This document shows positions 8,206 through 17,615 of a DNA stretch of 64,000 nucleotides, one piece after another. How positions within the stretch are numbered: the first letter of the stretch is position 1; each line of letters starts with the position of its first letter. The position numbers were made by a program, and so were the translations under genes. Below the pieces are notes generated by a model that had not been told where the DNA came from, did no database searches, and was given only the letters and a program-made list of their open reading frames with translations. The stretch is taken from the NCBI RefSeq assembly GCF_009856445.1, contig NZ_WMFA01000002.1, positions 186,001-250,000 of the forward strand, read 5' to 3'. The stretch is from Halobacillus litoralis. GTDB taxonomy: Bacteria; Bacillota; Bacilli; Bacillales; Halobacillaceae.

Positions 8206-8358
8206 GTGGCTGTATTCATAAGTATTATCATTATTCTTTCCTTATGGTCGATCACGAAAACGTTGGAAAAAATGACGAATCGGATAACAGATAAACAAGA
8301 GGAGCAAATCGAACATTTAAAAGAAATCAAGGAACGGCTTGTTGAGAAGAAAGAATAG
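8206..8358 (+). CDS. small membrane-anchored coiled-coil protein, 50 aa
   Basis: GTG start with AAAGGGAG upstream. One hydrophobic segment (residues 2-16, VFISIIIILSLW) is followed by a charged, heptad-like helix (KTLEKMTNRITDKQEEQIEHLKEI begins about residue 18). This is the common single-pass, cytosolic coiled-coil layout of small Bacillus proteins. The next gene starts 12 bases on, so they are probably cotranscribed. Function unknown. Confidence 0.6.
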   Translation: MAVFISIIIILSLWSITKTLEKMTNRITDKQEEQIEHLKEIKERLVEKKE

Positions 8359-8370
8359 AGGAGGATCATT

Positions 8371-8844
8371 TTGAGAAAAAAGTGGTTGCGTTTATCTCCA
8401 ATTTTGGTGATTCCTTGCCTTTTGGTCATCCATTCCTACCTTTCTTTAGGAGGTTATGTTGTTCCTTTTGGCATCGCGCTGGTGGAGGATGATGGTGCGG
8501 TAGAAAAATATAATTGGAGCGGTGATATTGTGCAAAAGGTTTCCACCCCAAAGCTCACCTCAGGAGAAAAGGTACAAATCTACTTAATGGATAGTCATTT
8601 TAAACAGACGTTCGCTTCGCTCATTATGCTTATATTAGTCGCCGTGTATGCAATCTTGCTGGAATGGTTGTCGAAAGTATGGAAAGTGTCCTTGGAAGGT
8701 GTAATAAAAACCCCGGAAAAATGGAAACCGGTGATGATCGGTGTAGTTCTTTCTTTCTATATTTTTGCAGCTTTTCATGTGGGTGCTCAATACGTTGAAC
8801 TCGTTCAGGAGAGTGAAAGACTCTTACATAGACTTGTACCATGA
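8371..8844 (+). CDS. membrane protein, 157 aa
   Basis: TTG start behind AGGAGGATC with good spacing. An N-terminal hydrophobic segment (about residues 8-30) is followed by an extracytosolic region of about 60 residues and two more hydrophobic segments (about 80-97 and 124-142). No known domain is recognised. It follows the 50-aa protein in what looks like an operon. Confidence 0.7.
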   Translation: MRKKWLRLSPILVIPCLLVIHSYLSLGGYVVPFGIALVEDDGAVEKYNWSGDIVQKVSTPKLTSGEKVQIYLMDSHFKQTFASLIMLILVAVYAILLEWLSKVWKVSLEGVIKTPEKWKPVMIGVVLSFYIFAAFHVGAQYVELVQESERLLHRLVP

Positions 8845-8926
8845 TCGTTGGTCCCCGTAACGTTAGAGGGGGTACAGGAAAGGGTATAAATTCTGTATTG
8901 TAAATGTTTTACATAGGGGGTGCGTC

Positions 8927-9226
8927 TTGAACATGAAGCCTTTCCTTGTTATAGGAAATATTGTGGGAAGTGGTTTGTCTGCTTTTTGGATTTTTTATTA
9001 TTTCTCAAATGGGCCTTTGGTCAAAAGCCGTCCGCGTACAACCGTAGTAGAACCGGACTTTTTCCTCCTTCTTCTAATATGGGGAGCCGGGGCTTATTTT
9101 GTCTGGCGTTACTTTTCAAAAAGAGAGTGGGAAACCGTCCCGTATGTGGACATTGTGATGACCAGTCTTACGTTGTGGTTGACGATTCCGCTTGGCTTTT
9201 TTATTACCACCTCGTTTGTCCATTAA
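8927..9226 (+). CDS. membrane protein, 97-99 aa
   Basis: Three hydrophobic segments (about residues 6-26, 44-62 and 75-95). Either TTG at 8927 or ATG at 8933 can start it; the AGGGGG at 8914-8922 suits both. It lies 15 bases before the next membrane protein gene. No family recognised. Confidence 0.6.
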   Translation: MNMKPFLVIGNIVGSGLSAFWIFYYFSNGPLVKSRPRTTVVEPDFFLLLLIWGAGAYFVWRYFSKREWETVPYVDIVMTSLTLWLTIPLGFFITTSFVH

Positions 9227-9241
9227 AAGGAGGAGTGAAAG

Positions 9242-9688
9242 GTGAAGAGATTCAATCCAATCGCAAAGCTTTTGAATTATTGTGGTTTTGGGATTATAGG
9301 TCTCGGCGTGATTTCGTTCATGATCATCATTCTTGACCAGAGGTTAGGCGCAGGAGTTCAAGGTACGACCGTTTTAATCAGCAGTCTGGTGACAGGGCTT
9401 TTGTTCTTAGGTTTTGCGGAAGTCATCCATTTGCTGCAGGGCATCTATGATCAAAGGAATGAGCCTGACGCGGTAGAGGTCGATTTTACATATCAAGGAG
9501 ATGGTGAAAAGACTGGCAGGATTGACCGTGAAGACGAACGTGAAATCCGTTCCTTTTTCAAAGGAAGGAACCAAAAGGTAGGAGCCATCCATCCCACGGA
9601 TGAACCTTTCATTTATATCGTAGAAGTAGAAGGGAGAAAGAAAAGAGTAGAAGCGGGCGGCTTTACTGTGAAAATACTGGATGAATAA
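9242..9688 (+). CDS. membrane protein with cytosolic beta-rich tail, 148 aa
   Basis: GTG start after AGGAGGAGTGAAAG. Two membrane segments (about residues 12-32 and 40-62) are followed by a soluble tail containing EREIRSFFKGRNQKVGAI and alternating hydrophobic strands ending VKILDE. Last gene of the plus-strand cluster before a terminator. Unrecognised family. Confidence 0.65.
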   Translation: MKRFNPIAKLLNYCGFGIIGLGVISFMIIILDQRLGAGVQGTTVLISSLVTGLLFLGFAEVIHLLQGIYDQRNEPDAVEVDFTYQGDGEKTGRIDREDEREIRSFFKGRNQKVGAIHPTDEPFIYIVEVEGRKKRVEAGGFTVKILDE

Positions 9689-9690
9689 AA

Positions 9691-9725
9691 GAGGGCCTCC
9701 AAAGGAGAGGAGCCCTCACGTTTTC
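9691..9725 (+). terminator. terminator overlapping the convergent gene end
   Basis: GAGGGCCTCC (9691-9700) pairs with GGAGCCCTC (9709-9717) with one bulged base, followed by ACGTTTTC. The right arm overlaps the stop codon of the minus-strand LysM-GH18 gene. Confidence 0.65.
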
Positions 9726-11128
9726 TTCACTTTGAAATGGCGTTGAAGGATCGGCCAATTTTGTGGAAAAGGGCTGCCCAGCACCCAGTAACTAGCGCCT
9801 CTCAGTCCATATTCTTCCACAGTATCATATTTTGCCTGCACACTTCTTGCGTCTTCAAACCATACTTCATGCTGCTGTCCATTTTCGTCTGTATATCGGA
9901 AGAAGGGAGATTGGTATTCTTCATTATATTGGATAGGCACCCCGTACCTTGCAGCAAGTTGAACGGCTTCTTGTGGGTTGACCGTTCGTGCAGAAGTCCC
10001 TTGGACCCAGGGGATTTCCCACTCCCTTCCATACAAAGGCATTCCCATCAGAATTTTATCGCGGGGAATGACCGTGACAGCGTAATCGAGTACTTCACGG
10101 ACTTTGTTGATTGGTGCGATGGCCCACGGTCTTCCACCGGACCATCCCCATTCATACGTCATAAGCACCACGAAATCGACAATGTCACCATGCGCTTCAT
10201 AATCATGCGCCTCATAAAGCAGCCCCTGCTGATCTTCACGGACTTTAGGTGCTAGGGCGGTGGAGACGCTGAAACCTTCAGGACGCAGGCGACTGACGAC
10301 TTTCCTGAGAAAAGCATTGTAGTTATCTTTATCTTCCGGGTACACATATTCAAAGTCAAAGTTTACACCCGAGTAACCTTTCGAACGCATCTGTGCCAAA
10401 AGATTATTAATGAAGGTATCTTGAATTCCTGGATTACGTAAGAAGGTAGCCGCAAGGTCCGAATCGAAACTGCCTCCAATGAAATTGGTGACGACCAGTA
10501 GTGGAGAAATGTTCTGAGCGGCGGCCGCTTGTAAAACAGCTGCATCATCTAAATTTGTCAGACTTCCATCAGCCTGGATGGTGCGTGTGAAAGGAGAGAG
10601 GTAGGTGAAATGGCTGCCAAGTGTGTTCACTTCACTTGCTCCTTCTGCGTTGGTCCTCGTAATGTAGGCGTTGATTTCCTTCACTGGACGAAGAGGAGAT
10701 GGGATGACCAGGGGCATACCTACAGAAATGACGGATGGGTTCTGAATACCGTTTGCTTCAGCAATCTCTGAAACAGAGACCCCGAACTGATTGGCGATCT
10801 GCCAGAGGCTGTCACCTGGCTGCACCGTGTAGTTTGTAAAGGGGATAAGGAGCATTTGACCGACAAAAATGAGCGCAGGGTTTGCAATGTTGTTTTTCTC
10901 AGCAAGGTCCTGTACACGGACGCCGTAGCGGCTGGCAATGTTCCATAGATTGTCTCCCGGTTGGACGACGTATTCTTTATCCGGCTCAGGGATGACCAAT
11001 GCCTGCCCGACCACGACTACATCGGGGTTGTTCAATTGATTGAGTAAGATGATTTGATTGAGATCGGCCCCATATCGCTGGGCAATTTTCCATAAGGAAT
11101 CACCATTCTCTACCTCGTGTATAATCAT
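9716..11128 (-). CDS. LysM-GH18 spore peptidoglycan hydrolase (YaaH/SleL type), 470 aa
   Basis: Three LysM domains (about residues 2-46, 52-95 and 98-142), each with a GDSLWxIA-type opening, are followed by a GH18 domain from about 150 to 465. The catalytic strand reads GVNFDFEYV with Glu260 as the proton donor. There is no signal peptide, as in B. subtilis YaaH and B. anthracis SleL, which are placed on the spore by the coat and cleave cortex N-acetylglucosaminyl bonds. Those homologues have two LysM domains; this has three. The gene implies sporulation. Confidence 0.9.
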   Translation of the reverse strand: MIIHEVENGDSLWKIAQRYGADLNQIILLNQLNNPDVVVVGQALVIPEPDKEYVVQPGDNLWNIASRYGVRVQDLAEKNNIANPALIFVGQMLLIPFTNYTVQPGDSLWQIANQFGVSVSEIAEANGIQNPSVISVGMPLVIPSPLRPVKEINAYITRTNAEGASEVNTLGSHFTYLSPFTRTIQADGSLTNLDDAAVLQAAAAQNISPLLVVTNFIGGSFDSDLAATFLRNPGIQDTFINNLLAQMRSKGYSGVNFDFEYVYPEDKDNYNAFLRKVVSRLRPEGFSVSTALAPKVREDQQGLLYEAHDYEAHGDIVDFVVLMTYEWGWSGGRPWAIAPINKVREVLDYAVTVIPRDKILMGMPLYGREWEIPWVQGTSARTVNPQEAVQLAARYGVPIQYNEEYQSPFFRYTDENGQQHEVWFEDARSVQAKYDTVEEYGLRGASYWVLGSPFPQNWPILQRHFKVKKT

Positions 11129-11314
11129 TTCGCCCCTCCTTTTGTGCTTTTTTATGAAGATATGCTGGGGGGGATTGTCCTTATGTATAAGCAGTACAGG
11201 ACGCAGAAGTCTGATCGCTCTTTTTAAACTTTCGAAAAGGATCGGTTTTTAATTTTTTTATCATAAAACGTTAGGTCACCTTCAATTCTTATTTTTTAAA
11301 GCGGGGGATTAGAA

Positions 11315-12166
11315 ATGAATGATTATTTGTTTACGAATAGAATGGAGCGAATCCTCCAAATAGCAAATCAAATGAGTAAGGAGGGGATTATTACTTCTGT
11401 TGATTTGTTTATTGCTGCCTGCAGAGAAGCTACAGGTATTTGTAGTGAACTGTATTTGTACTTATATCACCAGCTGGGTAAAGATTTCGATGTGAAGATC
11501 TTAAACCAATGGAGTAGAAACGCTGGTGCTGACTTCAATTTCATCGGTCATTATAAAATTTCTATGGATGCTGTCTTAATCTTCGAAGAATCCAATAAAA
11601 AAAGAAAAAACTATGGTCAAATGCTTATAAATGAAGGGCATATGATTCAAAGCATTCTTCAGTCGGATGCTCAATTGCGATTTATGTTAACGGAGGGTGT
11701 TGTGGATGGGATTGTAAATATCGCCTGTGTCCCGAGAGATCTATTCGTTAACTTAGATCATTTTAAAAAACTGTATGGAAATCGGATTTCCAAACACTGT
11801 ATGAGAAGGGCAGCTCATTCGGATTTGATAGAGTTAAAGTCCTTTGTCATTCATGAGTTTGGTGAACGATGGCTTCAGCATATAAATGCGATGACTGAAA
11901 AAGAAGTTCTGCCCATTTATATTGCCATTTATGGTGAGGAGATCATAGGTTTTGCCTGCTATGATACGGTGCGGAATAAAAAAGGGCTGTTCGGTCCTAT
12001 GGGTACTTCACATAAAAAGCGTGGGAATGCCGTTGGAAGAGATTTATTGTTTAAATGTTTAAACGAGATGGCGGAATTAGGCTACGAATATGCTGTGATC
12101 GGTGAAGCAGGTCCTATAGAATTTTATGAAAAGGCTTGTGACGCTAAACTGCTTCAAACATGTTAA
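11315..12166 (+). CDS. GNAT N-acetyltransferase with N-terminal helical domain, 283 aa
   Basis: The C-terminal part, from about residue 165, is a GNAT fold: IAIYGEEIIGFACYDT is the central strand pair, then KKRGNAVGRDLLFKCL is the acetyl-CoA pyrophosphate loop and helix, and GEAGPIEFYEKACDAKLL the last elements. The N-terminal 60 residues resemble the helical repeat of Clp N domains (ERILQIANQMSKEGIITSVD). The middle part is unassigned. Substrate unknown. Stand-alone gene. Confidence 0.75.
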   Translation: MNDYLFTNRMERILQIANQMSKEGIITSVDLFIAACREATGICSELYLYLYHQLGKDFDVKILNQWSRNAGADFNFIGHYKISMDAVLIFEESNKKRKNYGQMLINEGHMIQSILQSDAQLRFMLTEGVVDGIVNIACVPRDLFVNLDHFKKLYGNRISKHCMRRAAHSDLIELKSFVIHEFGERWLQHINAMTEKEVLPIYIAIYGEEIIGFACYDTVRNKKGLFGPMGTSHKKRGNAVGRDLLFKCLNEMAELGYEYAVIGEAGPIEFYEKACDAKLLQTC

Positions 12167-12282
12167 CCTTTTTAAGTTATATAAGATGGGGGAACGGACG
12201 TCCTTGTGATCTGATCCGTAGGGCGTTAGAGGCAGATATGGGGGAGTTTGTACTGAGTCCATTAATAGTGGGGTGATCAGCT

Positions 12283-12699
12283 TTGTCGGAGATGATTCGA
12301 GGAAATGAACATTTTTATATTGTGCTCTACTCCCTAATTGTTTTGATTTTGAATCTTGACTTTCTAAGAGATTTCAAAAATATAAAAAAGGGACTTGCCA
12401 CACTTTCCTCTGATGAGGAGTTGGAAATTAACCCGCAGTCGATGTCCTTGCTTATGATTGTTTTGATTTTTAACTTTTTTCGAAGATGGTTCATTTATTT
12501 GCTTGCCGTGTTAATCACAGTGAATGCATGGGTTATTGTTGTATCATTCATTTTGTTTGCCGTAAGTTTATACGACTGTTTCTTTCATTACAGTTTGGAA
12601 AAAGTGAAAAAATCGAATATAGCCTTATACCTTGCTGTCATTGATTCCATGTACATCATCATTTTTGTTACTTATCTATTAAATTCATATAATATATAA
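12283..12699 (+). CDS. membrane protein, 138 aa
   Basis: TTG start after GGGGTGATC. Four hydrophobic segments (about residues 10-27, 52-68, 72-98 and 112-132) separated by a charged loop (KNIKKGLATLSSDEELE). No family recognised. A GATGAAAG/CTTTCATC inverted repeat lies just downstream at about 12719-12752 but lacks a T-run. Confidence 0.6.
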   Translation: MSEMIRGNEHFYIVLYSLIVLILNLDFLRDFKNIKKGLATLSSDEELEINPQSMSLLMIVLIFNFFRRWFIYLLAVLITVNAWVIVVSFILFAVSLYDCFFHYSLEKVKKSNIALYLAVIDSMYIIIFVTYLLNSYNI

Positions 12700-12787
12700 A
12701 GGAAGAATGAGTGTGTGGATGAAAGCTTAATTTCCTGATGAAGACTTTCATCTGTGAGGATTATTCAAACCATTCATAGTAGAAAGT

Positions 12788-12958
12788 CTAGTCCACTTTT
12801 TCTACAATCCATTCATAATGAGGGGATGATGAATTTGTATTAAGCTGGTTTTTCAACAAAACGGCTTCTTCGTAATCATGAATGTATTTGGTGGTAGATG
12901 AGCTTGAATTCTTTAAGGTTTCTTTATCGTTGTCTATGTGTCTAATAATCCTATACAT
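12788..12958 (-). CDS. small soluble protein, 56 aa
   Basis: ATG at 12958 is preceded on the minus strand by GAGGTGAG with good spacing. The protein begins MYRIIRHIDNDKETLK and ends HYEWIVEKVD; it is charged, with a serine/threonine-rich middle and no membrane segment. No family recognised. It fills a 418-bp interval between the plus-strand membrane protein and the minus-strand XRE regulator. Confidence 0.5.
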   Translation of the reverse strand: MYRIIRHIDNDKETLKNSSSSTTKYIHDYEEAVLLKNQLNTNSSSPHYEWIVEKVD

Positions 12959-13117
12959 GTTTTCTCACCTCACGTTAAAGTTAAGGTCATTATAACATGT
13001 AGAATAACTAAAAATATTACCCTTTTGTGTTATGATTCAAACATTTCTGTGTCTGTTTTTTTACAAAATTTAAAGTGTGTTCATAACCATTGGTAAAAGT
13101 AAAACAGCGATCATCTA

Positions 13118-13312
13118 TCATTCTTCCCAAAATAAATCATCTAACGTTTTATTTAACGCTTTACATATGGCCGTACATAATTTCAGACTCGGGTTGTAGT
13201 TACCAGCTTCGATTAAATTTATCGTTTGTCTTGTAACTCCGACAATATCTGCTAACTTTTCTTGAGAAAGATCCGCTTCTGCACGGGCAATCTTCATTTT
13301 CTTGTTTTTCAA
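13118..13312 (-). CDS. XRE-family transcriptional regulator, 64 aa
   Basis: A single helix-turn-helix domain: LSQEKLADIVGVTRQTINLIEAG, then PSLKLCTAICKALN, typical of the YgzD/YozG-size regulators of Bacillales. TTG start (13312) with AGGAGG on the minus strand about 12 bases before. No target is evident; these regulators often control a neighbouring membrane protein, and a membrane protein lies at 12283-12699. Confidence 0.85.
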   Translation of the reverse strand: MKNKKMKIARAEADLSQEKLADIVGVTRQTINLIEAGNYNPSLKLCTAICKALNKTLDDLFWEE

Positions 13313-13519
13313 AGGTGTTCATCTCCTCCTTCTCTAGATTTATACTATGTAACACACGACATAATGTCAATTATATTTTACGTTTGGTGAAGTGTAGAAC
13401 ACCTCCATTTTGCATTATAAAATAACTTAATAAAATCAGTCATCCAAAAATGATTCGTTTTAGAGAAGTTTTTTATGTCATAGGGTGATATTTAGAGGGA
13501 ATTATCATTTTAATTTGGG

Positions 13520-13957
13520 GTGATAGAGTGTGATACCTATAAAAAAGTATATGGATACGTGACAAGGCAAAAAGATGGGAAACCCCAAGTGTTAGTCTTT
13601 CAACATCCTTGTGCTGAAGCCGGAATTCAAATACCAAAAGGGACGGTCCAGCGTGATGAAGCCACCATATACGCAGTAAGAAGAGAAGTGGAAGAAGAAA
13701 CAGGCTTAAGGAATTTTCAAGTGGAACACATCCTTGCTGAAGATTTATGGGAGAATGATGACGGGACGGTACATCACCGATTCTTTTATAAAATAACGGT
13801 CTCAAATGCTGCTGATGAATGGGATTATGAACCTACAGGTGGGGGAGAAGAAGAAGGACTGATTTTTCGCTTTTTTTGGATTTCATCTGAAGGTGAGGTT
13901 GAACTTATCAGGGGACATGGAGATTATTTACATTTTATTTTTGCGGAAACAGATTAA
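13520..13957 (+). CDS. NUDIX hydrolase, 145 aa
   Basis: The Nudix box is complete: glycine of GTVQRDE through REVEEETGL, matching G-x5-E-x7-REUxEExGU at about residues 41-63. GTG start. These enzymes hydrolyse nucleoside diphosphates linked to another group; substrate not predictable. It stands alone and ends before a strong terminator. Confidence 0.85.
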   Translation: MIECDTYKKVYGYVTRQKDGKPQVLVFQHPCAEAGIQIPKGTVQRDEATIYAVRREVEEETGLRNFQVEHILAEDLWENDDGTVHHRFFYKITVSNAADEWDYEPTGGGEEEGLIFRFFWISSEGEVELIRGHGDYLHFIFAETD

Positions 13958-14032
13958 TTCAAAAGTACTCAATCAAAATGGACATGTGGCAACAGGTTGG
14001 ATCAGGCGATATTTTGACATGATTGAACGTTT

Positions 14033-14068
14033 AATAGGAACATCCTGAAGCGGATGTTCCTATTATTT
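14033..14068. terminator. bidirectional terminator
   Basis: A perfect 13-bp inverted repeat (AATAGGAACATCC, 14033-14045, with its complement 14052-14064), six-base loop, T-run on the plus side and ATTAA on the minus side. It separates the NUDIX gene from the convergent beta-helix gene. Confidence 0.88.
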
Positions 14069-16321
14069 TTAACCTCTGCATACGAAGCACTGTACATCGG
14101 TCACAGATGCTTGGATTTCTGTACCTTCCGGGTAACAGAGAACGAAGGTTTCTACATAACAGACGGTTATATCAAATGCGCAGATTTGTTCTCCATTACA
14201 TGAATACTGGATTTGTACAGGGATTTGGAACCGGATGGGTACAATCTCCACACCAGGCCTGTCAGGAAATGGACGGAGGAAATCGAGCACAGTAATGATG
14301 GTGGCCTCTGGATCAGGCTCGCAAACTATGGTGATTTCTTGCCCTGCATTTTCACATTCGACAATGGCTAAGTTGCATTCAGCTGACACTGGAAAGTTAC
14401 GGTTTATTTCTCTACAAAAGACTACCCAATCGTACACTCGCTCTACGTTGATACATTCTCTTATATCGTGATTAGGGAGGGGTATTGCAGAGACATCGTT
14501 ATTTAGAGGCTGAGATTGTATTTCCAGTACAACGTCAGATACGACCTGCACATTTAAGGTGAGCCATAAGTTTAGGGATAGAGTATTCGGCGGTGCTTGT
14601 TCTACTGTAACAGTAAACATACAAGTAGTGACTCTACCTGCAATGTCTTCGGCCGTACAAGTGACTTCAGTCGAGCCTACCGGGAAAAAGGATCCTGAGG
14701 CCGGTGTACAGAAACAGGCGACAACCGGGCAATTATCTGAAACCACAGGTTCCGGGTAGGTGACGACTGTACCCGCTTCATCTGTCTCAATAAAGACAAC
14801 CTTGTCTTCCGGACAGATAATCGTAGGTGATTCTGTATCTCTGACAGTAATGGCGAGTGTAATCGTATCCGTCTGTCCATCAATATTGGTCACCGTGATA
14901 GGAATGTTTGTTGTTCCAACAGGGAACACTCCTTCTTCTTCGACAGTAACGTCATCCTGTGGGGGAGAAAAGGTGTATGTCTCTCCTGCTGAGGTTAATT
15001 CATTGATTGGGAAAAAAGAGCTGGAGGCAGAAATGGTATAGCTTACGAAAGCAGAACATTCCCCTGGGTCATTATCAACGATGATTTCATTCGTACTGGT
15101 TATAGCCGGTTGACTGAGGCAGGTGGGACCAGGTTCTGTTAGAAACGGGATATAGTCCACATTACCAACCACTGAATCACTCTGTCCTGCCATTGTATTT
15201 GGACCGTTCGGACTCCCCCACCAGTTATTTTCAGCATCCAGAGGTCCGGGTGGAGGCTGAGGAGGAATGGGGTTAAAGATGAGACCGCCATCAATATTGT
15301 TGAAAATATTATTTTGGTTTACTTGAACATTTGTAGAGATATTGTTTAATGCTCCGATTCGGACTCCGTAAGTTTCCCTCCCATCACCAAGGACACCATT
15401 ATCATGGATGCAATTATTTGTGATTTGAATATTCGTTAGGTTACGATCTACAAAAACTGCACCATTCGTACTCCGGCTTCGATAAACATCGTTTCCATCC
15501 ACAACCGCATCCCTTGAAATGACGGTTATGCCATCCTGTTCCAAATCACGTACCACGTTATTAAGCACCCGGCCTACAAAGCGGTTGACATCAAAAGGGG
15601 CAGAGGAAGAACCAAGTTTAATCCCGTCATTGACTAAAACATTTTGAACAAGGTTCCATTGGATCGTAATATTATCTGCGTTGTAAACATAAATCGCTGC
15701 ATTAATGGAGCTATTGTCATTAACCTCATTATATTGAATGAAACCATCCCTGGAGTCACAACAAATGTTGATCGCGTCACCAGTAGTATCAAAAACATAA
15801 TTATACTCAACCACCGCATTCACAGTATTTCTTAGCTGAGTTCCTTCGTCTCCTGCCTGATGGATGATACTATAACTGAGCGTTGGGTTTAATTTATCAG
15901 GAAGAACTCCTGGTGAATCGATTAAATCCGATAGTCCATTGCGAATTTCAAATCCATTGATGGTTATATCATTCGCTGAAATTCTAAAAATTGTACCGAG
16001 AATGCCACGACCATCTACAATAGCCTCATCCGTGCTTCCTGGTGTACGAGTGGATAAAAAGGCAGGTCTAGGGTCTACATTGGCTTGTGGTCCTGAAAAT
16101 GTGACACCATTTTTTGAAATGACGATTGTAGCTGCTGGTTCATATAAACCTGGATAAACAATTACGGTTCCAGGTGAATCAACCGCAGTATAACCGTCTT
16201 CAATGGTAGCAAAAGCATTCGTTCCTATAACCTGGCCTGGTCCGACTACCGTACCTGGGGGCAGACCAGTCCAGTCATCATTAACATAAACGGGTGAAGG
16301 CATCATAAATCCGCCCTTCAT
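14069..16321 (-). CDS. parallel beta-helix and HYR-domain protein, 750 aa
   Basis: Residues about 30-400 form a right-handed parallel beta-helix: repeated short strands with asparagines, such as NDITINGFEIRNG and NTLVQNVLVNDG-like turns. Residues about 405-497 and 498-577 are HYR-type immunoglobulin-like domains; the second begins PTIICPEDKVV and contains DNCP and a C-rich GSTEVTCTAED pattern. The last 170 residues are cysteine-rich and end VQCFVCRG. No signal peptide or membrane anchor is seen. Start ATG follows GAGGTAATC; ATG-ATG five codons later is also possible. The cysteine-rich end and lack of export signal suggest a spore-surface protein assembled in the mother cell, but this is inference. 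Confidence 0.75.
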   Translation of the reverse strand: MKGGFMMPSPVYVNDDWTGLPPGTVVGPGQVIGTNAFATIEDGYTAVDSPGTVIVYPGLYEPAATIVISKNGVTFSGPQANVDPRPAFLSTRTPGSTDEAIVDGRGILGTIFRISANDITINGFEIRNGLSDLIDSPGVLPDKLNPTLSYSIIHQAGDEGTQLRNTVNAVVEYNYVFDTTGDAINICCDSRDGFIQYNEVNDNSSINAAIYVYNADNITIQWNLVQNVLVNDGIKLGSSSAPFDVNRFVGRVLNNVVRDLEQDGITVISRDAVVDGNDVYRSRSTNGAVFVDRNLTNIQITNNCIHDNGVLGDGRETYGVRIGALNNISTNVQVNQNNIFNNIDGGLIFNPIPPQPPPGPLDAENNWWGSPNGPNTMAGQSDSVVGNVDYIPFLTEPGPTCLSQPAITSTNEIIVDNDPGECSAFVSYTISASSSFFPINELTSAGETYTFSPPQDDVTVEEEGVFPVGTTNIPITVTNIDGQTDTITLAITVRDTESPTIICPEDKVVFIETDEAGTVVTYPEPVVSDNCPVVACFCTPASGSFFPVGSTEVTCTAEDIAGRVTTCMFTVTVEQAPPNTLSLNLWLTLNVQVVSDVVLEIQSQPLNNDVSAIPLPNHDIRECINVERVYDWVVFCREINRNFPVSAECNLAIVECENAGQEITIVCEPDPEATIITVLDFLRPFPDRPGVEIVPIRFQIPVQIQYSCNGEQICAFDITVCYVETFVLCYPEGTEIQASVTDVQCFVCRG

Positions 16322-16637
16322 TTTAGTGATTACCTCATCCTATGAATGAATAGAAGAAATGGTAAGGATAAATGCCTTGCCTCTAGCCTTAGTAGCAGGT
16401 GATCAAAGAAACACATTCCTTAGTGCTTAGCTGCTGACACACTCAACAGGTATATGAATTCAATCGTATGTAAGCCAGACTCTTTTATCAGGCCCCGGCT
16501 TGTGTGTAGGGGAGATTTGGTAACAGAAAGAGCCCCGACTTTTTTGAGTACCGGGGCTAAGGTTGAAGAATCGGTGACTTAATCATGTAATGATCTCCAA
16601 CCTCTGCGTCTTAAATGAATAGGAAACGCAAAGGGAG
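16322..16637. other. intergenic interval with hairpins, no gene
   Basis: About 316 bases between two minus-strand genes. At 16531-16558 AGCCCCG pairs with CGGGGCT around a loop; read on the minus strand this is a plausible terminator for the cation exchanger gene, with a weak T-run (CTCTTTCTG). Another GC-rich patch with GCCCCGG lies at about 16491-16515. The promoter of the beta-helix gene must be near 16340-16420 but I do not recognise it. No riboswitch consensus matched. Confidence 0.5.
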
Positions 16638-17615
16638 TCAAAGAAAGAAAATACGATAAGAAATCACAAAATATAGAGTAATGACGACTAAAGAAGGCAT
16701 GATATAATTCCATGAACTCCACGAACGATCCACTTGCCTTGTCCTCATCAGTGTATAAATAAAGAATAAAGTCATAGCGATCCCAAGTAAAGCCAGGTAG
16801 ATGTGGGTCCCTTGGATGGATTTTAATATCGGTCCTTTTTGATACAACAAGTCAGTCAATACCAGTAACTTTATATTATATAAGTTACTTCCCAGGATGG
16901 AGCCGATCGCCATATTATAGTTCGCCAGTTTAAAAGCGGCCAGGACGCTTACTAATTCAGGTAATGAGGTGGAGGCTGCAATTAAAAAACTGCCTACAAA
17001 ACTAGCATTCATTCCTGTTACTTCCGCCATTTTGTCTCCAGCAATGGAAAGGATGCTGCCGGATATAAAGACCGCCACGACGGCTAATATAAAACCCTTA
17101 ATTGCCGTTGGAAGAGGGATATCCTTAGCTGGAAGGGGGTGATCACCGTCATCATCATCACTGGTAAGGTATTTCATTACGAATAGATAAAAGAGAACAA
17201 TGATATACATTTCCATTCCTATATTAAAAAATTGAATAGGTACAGGGAACAGAAGAGATAGGGAAAGGATGATTAAAAAAGCAAGGCCTGTCCATGCTGA
17301 GGGCAGGTTAGCGTTGGGATTGATTCTTTGAAAGAATCGTTTCTTTCGATAAATCAGATCCATGGAAGCGAGAATTAATAAGTTGAATACGTTACTGCCA
17401 AGCATATTTCCTACCGCAATATCGGGGTTATCTATATAAACAGCAGTAAGACTGGTCGTCAATTCCGGCAGGGAAGTCGCGCCGGCAATTAAAAAGGTAC
17501 CCACAACAGCCCCGCTCAAGGAACTCTTTTTACTAATGACGTCACCGAGCTGGTTTAGATACACAGCAGCGGTCACCACCAGAATGGCAGCAAGAAAGAA
17601 AATGATAAAGATCAT
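16638..17615 (-). CDS. sodium/calcium exchanger family protein (CaCA), 325 aa
   Basis: Two homologous alpha repeats are clear: GTFLIAGATSLPELTTSL with GNMLGSNVFNL in the first half, and GSFLIAASTSLPELVSVL with GSILGSNLYN in the second. The acidic residue of each SLPE motif binds the cation. About ten membrane segments surround a short acidic cytosolic loop (SDDDDGDHPL). The family exchanges Ca2+ (or K+) for Na+ or H+ across the membrane. No operon partner. Confidence 0.9.
   Translation of the reverse strand: MIFIIFFLAAILVVTAAVYLNQLGDVISKKSSLSGAVVGTFLIAGATSLPELTTSLTAVYIDNPDIAVGNMLGSNVFNLLILASMDLIYRKKRFFQRINPNANLPSAWTGLAFLIILSLSLLFPVPIQFFNIGMEMYIIVLFYLFVMKYLTSDDDDGDHPLPAKDIPLPTAIKGFILAVVAVFISGSILSIAGDKMAEVTGMNASFVGSFLIAASTSLPELVSVLAAFKLANYNMAIGSILGSNLYNIKLLVLTDLLYQKGPILKSIQGTHIYLALLGIAMTLFFIYTLMRTRQVDRSWSSWNYIMPSLVVITLYFVISYRIFFL

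Noticed and set aside
16322-16637. Riboswitch
   Set aside because: Hairpins are present but I could not match c-di-AMP, Mn, cobalamin, SAM or other consensus elements on either strand.
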